Assembly (NCBI GenBank): GCA_036558545.1
Contig: DATBFJ010000058.1
Span: 1 to 40,908, forward strand
Source: JALYGJ01 sp036558545
GTDB taxonomy: Bacteria; Chloroflexota; Limnocylindria; Limnocylindrales; CSP1-4
Direction: 5' to 3'
Length of the DNA: 40,908 nucleotides
Positions 7,615 through 15,426 of the stretch are shown one piece after another. Position 1 is the stretch's first letter; each line of letters starts with the position of its first letter. The notes under the pieces were generated by a model. The model worked only from the letters and a program-made list of their open reading frames with translations. It was not told the origin of the DNA and made no database searches. The translations under genes were made by a program, and so were the position numbers.

Positions 7615-10600
7615 CTGGATTCGGCTTGGTCGGCGGTCGAGCGGCCGGTGTGGTTGACGATTGCGAGGCCGGTTTCGTCGCGACCCCCGAGGCTTGCGAA
7701 ATCGACGACCCGTCGGGCTGCCCTTCCAGAAGCGCCGACAGGTCGTCGAGGCGGTACTCCGACTTCCTCGCGGCGGCGACCAGGCTGGCTTCATCTGGCA
7801 CAGCCAGCCACTCGACGGCGTTGGCGAAACGCTCTCGGTTGAAGTAAGCGACACCATCGTGCTCGTTCACGCCGATCGCTCTACGGAACCGCTCGTCGGC
7901 CAGTAGCCTTCCCGGCGCGAGACTGTTTGCTCGAGCGGATTTGGACTGCGAGCCCACGTCGAGCCAGAGCGCCATGAGGTCCGCCTCCGGCCAGACATTG
8001 CCGATCAGCCAGTCATATATCCATTTGCCCTTCGACATCTCTGGCTTGCTGGAGTCGACGAGCTTCTCGACCGCGCGCGCCAGCGTCCTGTCGTCTGCCT
8101 TCGTGATCCTGCGCTCGACATTTGGGGCCGGTGGCGCCTCTCGCGGCTCGACTTCGAGAAGCGCCGCCACCTCCGCCAGCGCAGCTTGTTCGTCGCCGGC
8201 GCGCAACGCATCGTGAAGCGGCTGGAGCTCGAGCTCGCGCAGTGCCATCTCGATCGACGGCACTCCCCCACCCTGCAACCAGGCTGCAAGGCGCGCGTAA
8301 CGACCGTCTGAATCATGGACGTCGCGCATCTCCGAGTAGACCTGTGTCTCGTAAGCGTGCAGAGTGAGTTGCAGACCGTGCTCGGTGAGCTCACGTTGTG
8401 ATCGGAGGTACTCGAGGCCTGAGCGCGCGTCGTGCATCACCAGCCAGTCTTGCGGACCGCCGCTGAGGCGCAAGCCTGCGGCCAGCGACGCTCCGCTGAC
8501 GGCGGCGGTCCTGATCCAGCCGGATGTCTCCGCGTACCTGTTGTGGTAGACGATCAGTGACCGATTGCCCTCGCGCGAGTTGGAGAACGCGAAAACGTCT
8601 TCGTTGACCGAGCCATCGGCGGTGAAGAAGTCGTACAGCGCGAAGTTGTCGACCTCGGCAAACAGCCAGCGCCGGTGCAGCAGCGGGTAGATCTCGCGCT
8701 CGTGGCGGGCGACGAGCTGCAAGTCGGGCGTCTCATCGTGATAGGCGCGCCGGTACTCCATGCCGTAGCGCTCCGCATAACCCTCAATCTGGCCGTGCCC
8801 GAACATCGGCAACCCGGGCATCGTCGCGAGAACTGTCGCCACACCGAAGTATTTGTCGCCTTTGCCGAACTGGTCGACGGCCGTCTTCTCGTCGGGGTTG
8901 TTCATGAAGTTGACGTAGCGCTTGAGGATCTGCGGGTCGAACTCGAGCGTGTTCTTGATTACCAGTCGGTATTCGGCGTTCTTCTCGTCGCGCATCATGT
9001 TCATGAAGGCGCTGTTGTAGACCCGGTGCATGCCCAGAGTGCGGACGAAGTAGCCCTCCATGAGCCAGAACGCTTCGGCCAGCAGCAGCGTTTCGGGCGC
9101 TTCCGCCGCGACGCGATCGACAACCTCGCGCCAGAACTCGACTGGCATGGCGCGGTCGAAATCGACTTTGCGCATCGCGTACTCGGCGCGGCTCGGAATC
9201 GCTCCGGCCGAGCCTGGCTCCGGGTACCAGAGGCGCTGGATGTGGCGCTTGGCCAGCGTCATCGCGGCGTCGAAGCGGATGATCGGGAACTGTCGGGCGA
9301 CGTGAAGGATGGTCTGGATGACGGCCTCGCGAACCTCTGGCTTGAGATAGTCGAGCTGGGCCGTGTCGTTCCACGGCATCGACGTGCCGTCGTTGCCGTG
9401 ATAGATGAAGCGGCCATCGCCGCTCCAGTGGTCGGTGCGTTTGAACGTTACCGCCGCGTCCGTGTTGTCGAAGTAGTGATCCTCGATCTGGATCCCGACG
9501 CGTGGGTCCGGAGACAGGTTCGGGCCGTTGTATGAGTAAGCGGGATAGGGCGCATCCGGCCTCGACATGAACCAGTCGGGATGCTCCACGACCCAGCGTG
9601 AGTCGATCCCCATGTGGTTCGGCACCATGTCGCTGGCCAGGCGGATGCCGCGCGACCAGGCGCGATCGCGAAGGTTGCGATACGCGTCGTCGCCGCCCAG
9701 GTCGTCGGCGATGCGGTAGTCCATCAGTGAGTAGGCGCTCGCCACGGCCTCAGGATTGCCGCGCATCTGCTTGATCGTTCGCGACGCCAGGCTGCGCTCC
9801 CACAGGCCGATCAGCCACAGTCCGGTGAAGCCGGCACGCGCCAGACGATCCAGCTCATCGTCAGGAATCTGGTCGAGCCGGAAGATGGGCCGGCCATATT
9901 GCCGCGATAGCTGGTCGAGCCAGACGTATGTCGACTTGGCGATCAGGACGACGCGCGGCATCCACTCAAGGTCCGCGCTGAAGCGCTCGACCTCGGGCTC
10001 CGCAGCTGTCCCTTCCATCTCGAACCCGTGCAACGCCGCCGTGTCCGAGGCGCCAGCATCCGCAGCGCCGCCGTGAGTCGCGTTGAAGCGCATCCACACC
10101 GCGCGCTCCTCCTCGTTGAGCACGTCGAGCGAGATGACCATCCGATCGCCGAAGCGCTCCGCGACGAAACCCCACGCATCTCGAATCCAGCGCAGCTGTT
10201 CGGTCAGCGAACCGGACGCCTCCAGCGCGGGACGGCGCAGCAGGGTGATCAGATCCTCGTTATCCGGGCCAAATGTGGGCTGTGTCTTGAAGTAGCTTTC
10301 AAGTGAGCGCACGGCCGCGAGGTAGGCGCTGCCGTCCTCGAGGTTTCGGTCATCGAACAGCTCGCCATATTGCGCAAACGCCGGGTTGCCGTTGGCCAGC
10401 CAGACCATCAGCAGCTCCTCCAGCGCGATCTCGCGATTCGACAAGCCATCCGTGTTGCCCGCCAGGTACTCAGCAGCCGACTGATCGCCCCGGTAACCGG
10501 CAGCGTTCGGAAACTCCCCTACGAAGGCCTCGAGCGTCTGTTGCAGGCCCTGCGGCGTGAGCCTTGCCTCGAGGGCCGAAATTGCCCCAGCCATGACCTG

Positions 10601-10858
10601 CGGATTGCGCTGCTGCCGATACATGCCGACGACGAAGTGGAGGATCTCGTCGACGAGACCCATCGCGTTCAGATCGCCGGCACGGACGCTGTTGCTCGGG
10701 TCGCTGGCGAGGTCGCGTTGCTCATTCATCTGCTGCGCAAAGCGGCGCGCCGCGGCGAAGTCGGCGAAAACGACGTTGCCGGTCAACCCGAACAGCGCGT
10801 CGTCAAACGAGTAGCGCTGGCGGGCCCCGCGCGCGACGTGGAACTCGTAAGTGCTCAT
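7604..10858 (-). CDS. Large GH13 alpha-amylase-family enzyme
   Basis: A 1,084-residue protein with a helical N-terminal region (about 1-300), a GH13 barrel (about 305-740) and a long C-terminal part. Barrel signatures are SDMVPNHMG (region I), IIRFDAAMTLAKRH with nucleophile Asp530, LLLAEAFWLMEG with acid/base Glu595, and MNNPDEKTA with Asp656. The usual His of the 'NHD' region is Pro here. The N-terminal helices and a conserved C-terminal part (VWPEADLMALWLDVGS) are not typical of secreted amylases, and there is no signal peptide, so it probably acts in the cytoplasm on the glucan made by GlgE or on maltodextrins (inference). The tail after about 1,050 is Pro/Ser/Thr-rich. ATG 10858 is preferred; TTG 10888 is also possible. 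It precedes and overlaps the membrane protein gene. Exact specificity cannot be read from sequence. Confidence 0.9.
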   Translation of the reverse strand: MSTYEFHVARGARQRYSFDDALFGLTGNVVFADFAAARRFAQQMNEQRDLASDPSNSVRAGDLNAMGLVDEILHFVVGMYRQQRNPQVMAGAISALEARLTPQGLQQTLEAFVGEFPNAAGYRGDQSAAEYLAGNTDGLSNREIALEELLMVWLANGNPAFAQYGELFDDRNLEDGSAYLAAVRSLESYFKTQPTFGPDNEDLITLLRRPALEASGSLTEQLRWIRDAWGFVAERFGDRMVISLDVLNEEERAVWMRFNATHGGAADAGASDTAALHGFEMEGTAAEPEVERFSADLEWMPRVVLIAKSTYVWLDQLSRQYGRPIFRLDQIPDDELDRLARAGFTGLWLIGLWERSLASRTIKQMRGNPEAVASAYSLMDYRIADDLGGDDAYRNLRDRAWSRGIRLASDMVPNHMGIDSRWVVEHPDWFMSRPDAPYPAYSYNGPNLSPDPRVGIQIEDHYFDNTDAAVTFKRTDHWSGDGRFIYHGNDGTSMPWNDTAQLDYLKPEVREAVIQTILHVARQFPIIRFDAAMTLAKRHIQRLWYPEPGSAGAIPSRAEYAMRKVDFDRAMPVEFWREVVDRVAAEAPETLLLAEAFWLMEGYFVRTLGMHRVYNSAFMNMMRDEKNAEYRLVIKNTLEFDPQILKRYVNFMNNPDEKTAVDQFGKGDKYFGVATVLATMPGLPMFGHGQIEGYAERYGMEYRRAYHDETPDLQLVARHEREIYPLLHRRWLFAEVDNFALYDFFTADGSVNEDVFAFSNSREGNRSLIVYHNRYAETSGWIRTAAVSGASLAAGLRLSGGPQDWLVMHDARSGLEYLRSQRELTEHGLQLTLHAYETQVYSEMRDVHDSDGRYARLAAWLQGGGVPSIEMALRELELQPLHDALRAGDEQAALAEVAALLEVEPREAPPAPNVERRITKADDRTLARAVEKLVDSSKPEMSKGKWIYDWLIGNVWPEADLMALWLDVGSQSKSARANSLAPGRLLADERFRRAIGVNEHDGVAYFNRERFANAVEWLAVPDEASLVAAARKSEYRLDDLSALLEGQPDGSSISQASGVATKPASQSSTTPAARPPTKPNPDGS

Positions 10859-10943
10859 TGGGGGCGACAGATCATCTGGTCGTGGCAATGCTACCGATGA
10901 CTGCGCGAGAGTACGGCTACGTCACCGGGCTGAACCGTCAAGG

Positions 10944-11414
10944 TCAGCCCACCCAGGCCGCCCACTGCTCGCCGGCGTCGCGTTCCAGCGCCTTGAGGTA
11001 GACGCTCAGCTTGCCGTAGAAGATGTAGACCGCCTCGCGGTAGACCTGATGCTGGACGAACGGCGACGCCACGAAGCCACCGCCGCGGTCGATCCGGTCA
11101 ACGAGCAGCTCCGCCTCGGTGAACCTGTCGAGCGCGGCTTTCATGGCGTCGTCCTGTGCCTGGAACCACGCTCGCAGGCCGGCCGTCGTGATCGACGGTG
11201 GAGGCGGAAGGCGGCGGTGCGCCCAGTCGAGGGTGAACGTCTCGAACGAATGCGTGTAGACGCCCTGAAGATCCCCCATCTCGACGAGCAACTCTCCGAG
11301 CGTCGGGTTGCGCCCCGGCAGCTTGTAAGCGAGGTCGGCATCGGACACCACGGTCAGCAGGTGCTCCCGCATGCTGTGGTGCCCACGGATCTCCTCGTCG
11401 AACAGGTTGTTCAT
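10944..11414 (-). CDS. DinB-family protein
   Basis: A 156-residue helical-bundle protein. It begins MNNLFDEEIRGHHSMREHLL and contains PGRNPTLGELLVEMGDLQG, typical of the DinB/YfiT-like superfamily, where a helix-1 segment, a 'tLgellvHm' helix and a C-terminal 'HxxYxxxY'-like helix (here HQVYREAVYIFYG) surround a metal site. Such proteins are often metal-dependent thiol transferases or unknown; no substrate can be named. ATG 11414 is preceded by GGGGGA about six bases upstream. It lies 85 bases upstream of the GH13 gene on the same strand, so it may head that transcript or simply precede it. Confidence 0.72.
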   Translation of the reverse strand: MNNLFDEEIRGHHSMREHLLTVVSDADLAYKLPGRNPTLGELLVEMGDLQGVYTHSFETFTLDWAHRRLPPPPSITTAGLRAWFQAQDDAMKAALDRFTEAELLVDRIDRGGGFVASPFVQHQVYREAVYIFYGKLSVYLKALERDAGEQWAAWVG

Positions 11415-11619
11415 CGTTCGTCCCCCGTGACCGAGCCCGTTGGATCGTTGATGGTGCTGAGCATGGCAGAAGCCTGCCATCGTTATCTAAGAGACCCAGC
11501 AGCGATCCAATGGCTTCCCGGTCCATGCGTGTGTCACCGAACCCGGCGACAGCACAATCGGCTGGGCGAGTGTTCGTCAATGACGCCCAGTGGATCACCG
11601 GGCCCAGAAGTGGCGGGAG
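11415..11619. other. Intergenic stretch between DinB-like and lipoprotein genes
   Basis: About 200 bases between two minus-strand genes. Short frames exist on both strands but none shows a ribosome binding site or recognisable protein. It should hold the promoter for the minus-strand DinB/GH13/GlgE unit and the end of the lipoprotein transcript. I see no convincing hairpin-plus-T terminator. Confidence 0.4.
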
Positions 11620-12000
11620 TCAGCCTCCGGGCGGGCAGGTAGGGCCGGGCGGACCTGCCGCGGGCACGGCGGACAGGCTGGTCGCAGGGTCACTACCGAT
11701 CTGGATGAAATAGCGCGGCAGCTGAGTAACGTGAGTCACCAGAATCGAGGTGCCATCTCGGACTCTAATAATCTTGAGATCCCACGGCAGCGGCGGAGCG
11801 ACGCCCTGTCCTGGAGTCACGCTCGCGCCACTGTCGCAGGCGACGGTGCCGATGTCGGTGTCCCCGATCCTGATGCTGAATGCGGGACCGCCACGGTTTT
11901 CGAACTCCAGGACTGGCGGCAGACCAGAAGGATTAGCGGGAGAGGCAGTACAGCCCGCCGCAAGAAGCGCAAACACAAGGCCGAGGCGAACGCGTGGCAT
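11620..12000 (-). CDS. Putative small lipoprotein
   Basis: A 126-residue protein with a bacterial lipoprotein signal: MPRVRLGLVFALLAAGC, with lipobox LAAGC and Cys17 as the expected lipidated residue. The mature part is short, beta-rich in appearance (FSIRIGDTDIGTVACDSG, ILVTHVTQLPRYFIQIG) and ends in a Pro/Gly-rich tail with another Cys. I do not recognise a family. ATG 12000 is supported by GAGGGG four bases upstream. It is transcribed away from the first PQQ dehydrogenase gene, with the operator-like palindrome at 12064-12079 in between. Confidence 0.7.
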   Translation of the reverse strand: MPRVRLGLVFALLAAGCTASPANPSGLPPVLEFENRGGPAFSIRIGDTDIGTVACDSGASVTPGQGVAPPLPWDLKIIRVRDGTSILVTHVTQLPRYFIQIGSDPATSLSAVPAAGPPGPTCPPGG

Positions 12001-12063
12001 GGTCCCCTCGCAGATGGGTGACGTGATGCTGCTGATGCAAACGATAGCGTTGCGACGGATGGA

Positions 12064-12079
12064 GTGACAGTGCTGTCAC
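12064..12079. promoter_or_regulatory. Palindrome GTGACAGTGCTGTCAC in a divergent intergenic region
   Basis: Two 7-base arms, GTGACAG and CTGTCAC, are perfectly inverted around a 2-base centre. The site lies between the lipoprotein gene (start 12000, minus strand) and the PQQ dehydrogenase gene (start 12223, plus strand). Its size and symmetry fit a dimeric transcription factor operator. The regulator is unknown. Confidence 0.45.
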
Positions 12080-12222
12080 GTGCGCGAGCGTCCACCGGCC
12101 GGCGACGGGGCGGTGCCATGACGCGCCCGTTTCGTTCGCCCGGGGCCTTCCTTAGGCTGCTGCACGTGTTACGGTCGAGCCGACCACGCGGTCAGTCATC
12201 GTGCTCGTGCAGGGGGTGTTCC

Positions 12223-13383
12223 GTGCGCCGACTTGCCATTGTTATCGCGTCAATCGCCGTCGCGCTGATGAGCCTCGGCGTCCCGGCCGTTTCGGCCGAC
12301 TCGTTACCAATGACGCTCGTCCAAAGCGGGTTTTCGGACCCGGTGTTCCTGACCAACGCCGGCGACAGCCGGCTGTTCGTCGTCGAGCGTGGTGGCGTTA
12401 TCAAGATCATCCACGATGACGAATCGGTCTCGACGTTCCTCGACATCCCCACGCTGGTCAACCAGAACGGCGGTGAGCAGGGCCTGCTCGGTCTCGCGTT
12501 CCATCCCAACTATGCGAGCAACGGCCTCTTCTACGTCTACTACACGACGCCCAGCGGCAACGAGACACTCGTGGAGTTCAAGCGCTCGACCGGCAATCCG
12601 GACGTTGCCGACCAGAATTCGAAGCGCGTCCTGCTGACCTTCAGCGACCCCTATCCCAACCACAACGGCGGTTGGATGGCGTTCAAGGGCGACAACCTGT
12701 ACCTCTCGCTGGGCGACGGTGGCAGCGGTGGCGATCCACAGAATCGCGCCCAGAACCTCGACCGATGGTGGGGCAAGATCCTGCGCATCAATCCGCTCGA
12801 CCCGGACGGCAACGGGCCTCTGACCTACTCGATACCGTCCGGCAACCCGTTCGTCGGCAGAGCCGGGAAGGACGAGATCTGGGCCTACGGGCTGCGCAAT
12901 CCGTGGCGCTGCTCGTTCGACGACCTGACGGGCAAGCTGTTCTGCGGCGACGTGGGTCAGGAGAGCTACGAGGAGGTCGACCGCGTCAAGTCGGGCAAGG
13001 CGGTCAACTTCGGCTGGCATAAGCTCGAGGGTTTCCACTACTACAACTGGAAGGGCCACACGAGCGGCAACGTGTGCACGGGCAGCTGCTACAAGCTGCC
13101 CATCGCCGAGTACGCCCACTCCGCCTTCGGCGGAGGGAACTGCGCGGTGACGGGTGGCTACGTTTCGCGCCGCAGTGGCGCGGACTTGAATGGCGACTAC
13201 GTCTTTGGCGACTACTGCTCGGGCAAGGTGTGGGTCATTCCCGCTGATTTCAGTCCCGGCACAACGCTGCCCAATCCAGTCGTCGACACCGACTACAACA
13301 TCAGCTCGTTCGGCGAGGACAGCATGGGCAGGATCTATCTCGTCGACTTGAACGGCGCGATTTACCGACTCGACGGAAGCTAG
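12223..13383 (+). CDS. Secreted PQQ-dependent sugar dehydrogenase (first of tandem pair)
   Basis: A 386-residue exported protein of the glucose/sorbosone dehydrogenase (GSDH/HHIP-like) six-bladed propeller family, which oxidises aldose sugars using PQQ and calcium. The signal peptide (about 1-25) ends near VSADS. Family marks are TNAGDSRLFVVERGG, GLLGLAFHPNY, NHNGGWMAF with the likely catalytic His147, SLGDGG, and YGLRNPWRCSFD with Arg225. Cysteine pairs (WRCSF/LFCGDVGQ and VCTGSC) suggest disulfides outside the cell. GTG 12223 is chosen because the signal peptide starts there and AGGGGG lies eight bases upstream; the frame is open back to 12064 but that part is not signal-like. It is followed by a close paralogue of identical length. 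No PQQ biosynthesis gene is visible in the window. Confidence 0.85.
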   Translation: MRRLAIVIASIAVALMSLGVPAVSADSLPMTLVQSGFSDPVFLTNAGDSRLFVVERGGVIKIIHDDESVSTFLDIPTLVNQNGGEQGLLGLAFHPNYASNGLFYVYYTTPSGNETLVEFKRSTGNPDVADQNSKRVLLTFSDPYPNHNGGWMAFKGDNLYLSLGDGGSGGDPQNRAQNLDRWWGKILRINPLDPDGNGPLTYSIPSGNPFVGRAGKDEIWAYGLRNPWRCSFDDLTGKLFCGDVGQESYEEVDRVKSGKAVNFGWHKLEGFHYYNWKGHTSGNVCTGSCYKLPIAEYAHSAFGGGNCAVTGGYVSRRSGADLNGDYVFGDYCSGKVWVIPADFSPGTTLPNPVVDTDYNISSFGEDSMGRIYLVDLNGAIYRLDGS

Positions 13384-13427
13384 ACCCGCGCGTAGCTTCA
13401 GACCGACCGAAAGGAAGGGATGAAGGC

Positions 13428-14588
13428 ATGCGCAGGACGCTTCTCTCAGGCGCTGCCGCCGCGTTCTTGGCGGCCTCGTTGCTCGTCCAGGGCGTCTCGG
13501 CCGCCGGCTTGCCTTTGACCCTGATGAAGGGCGGCTTCAGCGAGCCCGTGTACGTGACGAATGCCGGCGATTCACGGCTCTTCGTCGTACAGCAGGACGG
13601 GCTCATCAAGATCATCCACGCCAATGGATCGGTGACAACCTTTCTCGACGCGAGCGACGTGATCCTGCACGACGCGGAACGTGGCCTGTTCAGCATGGCC
13701 TTCCACCCGAACTACGCCCGGAACGGCCTCTTCTACGTCATGTACACGCGCGCCGGCGACGGCGCGAGCACCGTCGCCGAGTACCACGTGTCGAGCGGCA
13801 ATCCGGACGTGGCCGACCAGGGCAGTGCACGCGTGGTCATCTCCGTGGCTCAGCCGTACTCCGGTCACAACGGTGGCTGGATCGGCTTCCTCGGAAAGTA
13901 CCTGTACGTGACCGTGGGTGATGGTGACAGCCCGGCCGACGAGCTTGGCTATGCCCAGAGCAAGGATGTTCTGAACGGCAAGATCCTGCGCATTGATCCC
14001 AGGGACCCGGACGGAAACGGTCCACTGACCTATTCGATCCCTGCGGGCAACCCATTTGTGGGCAAGCCCGGCCGGGACGAGATATGGGCTTATGGGTTGC
14101 GCAACACGTGGCGCTGCTCCTTCGACCCTAAGACGAGCAAGCTGTGGTGCGGCGACGTTGGGCAGGGCGGCTACGAGGAGGTCGACCGAGTGAGTACGAC
14201 AACTGGCGGCTACAACTTCGGCTGGAACCTGATCGAGGGCTTCCACTATTACACCGCGGGCCACCAGAGTGGTGCCCCGTGCGTGGGCAACTGCAAGACG
14301 TTGCCCATCGCCGAGTACCTGCACAGCACGTACGGGACGCCCTATGCGTCGATCACGGGCGGGTACGTCGCGCGCCGGCCGGGTGCTCAGATGTATGGCA
14401 AATACGTGTTCGGCGACTACGTCACGGGCAATGTCTGGGAGATCTCCGCGACGCGCACACGATCGACGAAACAGCCCAAGCCAGTCGCCGACACGGACTA
14501 CAGCATCAGCTCATTTGGCGTAGGCGCCGATGGGCGGATCTACCTCGTGGATCGCAGCGGCTCGATCTACCTGCTCAATCAGAGCTGA
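13428..14588 (+). CDS. Secreted PQQ-dependent sugar dehydrogenase (second of tandem pair)
   Basis: Also 386 residues and clearly paralogous to the preceding gene; the motifs line up at the same positions (TNAGDSRLFVVQQDG, AFHPNY, GHNGGWIGF with His147, YGLRNTWRCSFD). The signal peptide is about 1-25 (ending GVSAAG). Compared with its neighbour, NPW is NTW after the conserved Arg and the loop after TVGDGD differs (SPADELGYAQ), so cofactor or substrate contacts may have diverged. ATG 13428 has GAAGG upstream. The 44-base gap to the previous gene suggests one transcript. It ends 20 bases before the convergent carboxypeptidase gene. Confidence 0.85.
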   Translation: MRRTLLSGAAAAFLAASLLVQGVSAAGLPLTLMKGGFSEPVYVTNAGDSRLFVVQQDGLIKIIHANGSVTTFLDASDVILHDAERGLFSMAFHPNYARNGLFYVMYTRAGDGASTVAEYHVSSGNPDVADQGSARVVISVAQPYSGHNGGWIGFLGKYLYVTVGDGDSPADELGYAQSKDVLNGKILRIDPRDPDGNGPLTYSIPAGNPFVGKPGRDEIWAYGLRNTWRCSFDPKTSKLWCGDVGQGGYEEVDRVSTTTGGYNFGWNLIEGFHYYTAGHQSGAPCVGNCKTLPIAEYLHSTYGTPYASITGGYVARRPGAQMYGKYVFGDYVTGNVWEISATRTRSTKQPKPVADTDYSISSFGVGADGRIYLVDRSGSIYLLNQS

Positions 14589-14608
14589 CGCCGCTCCGGA
14601 GGTCCGCT

Positions 14609-15322
14609 CTACTGATAGGTCTTCCAGAGGTACTGGCGCAGCGTGGTGCCCGAGTTGTGGATGGCCTTTGCCGCACTGACGCCGACGAATCGGAAGTGCC
14701 AGGGCTCGGAGTAGTAGCACGTCACGCCGGTCCTGTTGGGCGGATAACTCATCACCCAACCGTACTTCCAGGCGTTCTGCTTCATCCATTTGCCGGCCGC
14801 GGTCTTGGCGAATTTCTGCGACACGTCGCCTGACGTGCTGGTCGCGCCGAAGTCGATGGTTACGCCAAGCTGATGCTCTGAGTGGCCCGCGCGCGCGACG
14901 CTGCGCCTGGCGATCTTCTCGCCGTATCGCCGGACTTCGCGCTGAAAGAGCTTTGCCTGGGACGAGTAGCTGCGATACGCGGAGATGACCCGGATTCCGG
15001 CACCGGCGGACTTGGCAGCCTTGGCCATGTCGGCAAGGTACGGGATGACAAAGCTGCGCACTACGCCGCCTCCCTTGACGCCGGCCCGCGAAGTCGATAC
15101 GAGGCCCTTGGGTACGTAGCTGCTGGGAAGCTTGTACATCGTGTCGAGCAGTGACCTGTACCAGTCGGCGGACGTGGCGTACTTCGTGATCACGTCGTCG
15201 TAGCGACATGTCGGAGGAGCTCCTGAGGCAGCATCGACGGGCAGCACCTGCACGGCGCCCAGGAACGAGCCCAGGCACAAGACAAGCGCTACGGCAAACG
15301 GACGAGCACGATGGAATAACAC
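14609..15322 (-). CDS. D-alanyl-D-alanine carboxypeptidase, VanY/M15B type
   Basis: A 237-residue exported zinc peptidase that trims the terminal D-Ala from peptidoglycan peptides. The signal peptide is residues 1-31 (ending PVDAAS). The M15 signatures are complete: ISAYRSYSSQ, SEHQLGVTIDFG with zinc ligands His150 and Asp157, and EPWHFRFVG with Glu206 and zinc ligand His209. GTG 15322 is preceded by AGGGGG at good spacing. The gene stands alone between convergent and divergent neighbours, and no vancomycin resistance genes are nearby, so a housekeeping wall-remodelling role is most likely. Confidence 0.9.
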   Translation of the reverse strand: MLFHRARPFAVALVLCLGSFLGAVQVLPVDAASGAPPTCRYDDVITKYATSADWYRSLLDTMYKLPSSYVPKGLVSTSRAGVKGGGVVRSFVIPYLADMAKAAKSAGAGIRVISAYRSYSSQAKLFQREVRRYGEKIARRSVARAGHSEHQLGVTIDFGATSTSGDVSQKFAKTAAGKWMKQNAWKYGWVMSYPPNRTGVTCYYSEPWHFRFVGVSAAKAIHNSGTTLRQYLWKTYQ

Positions 15323-15426
15323 GGCAACCCCCTGCGCTGCGTTGAGCAGTCGCTCTATTTAAGCAAACGACACGCCGCGAGTTGGGCCGATCCGACTACG
15401 TCACACAGCCGTTACAGGAGATCCGT

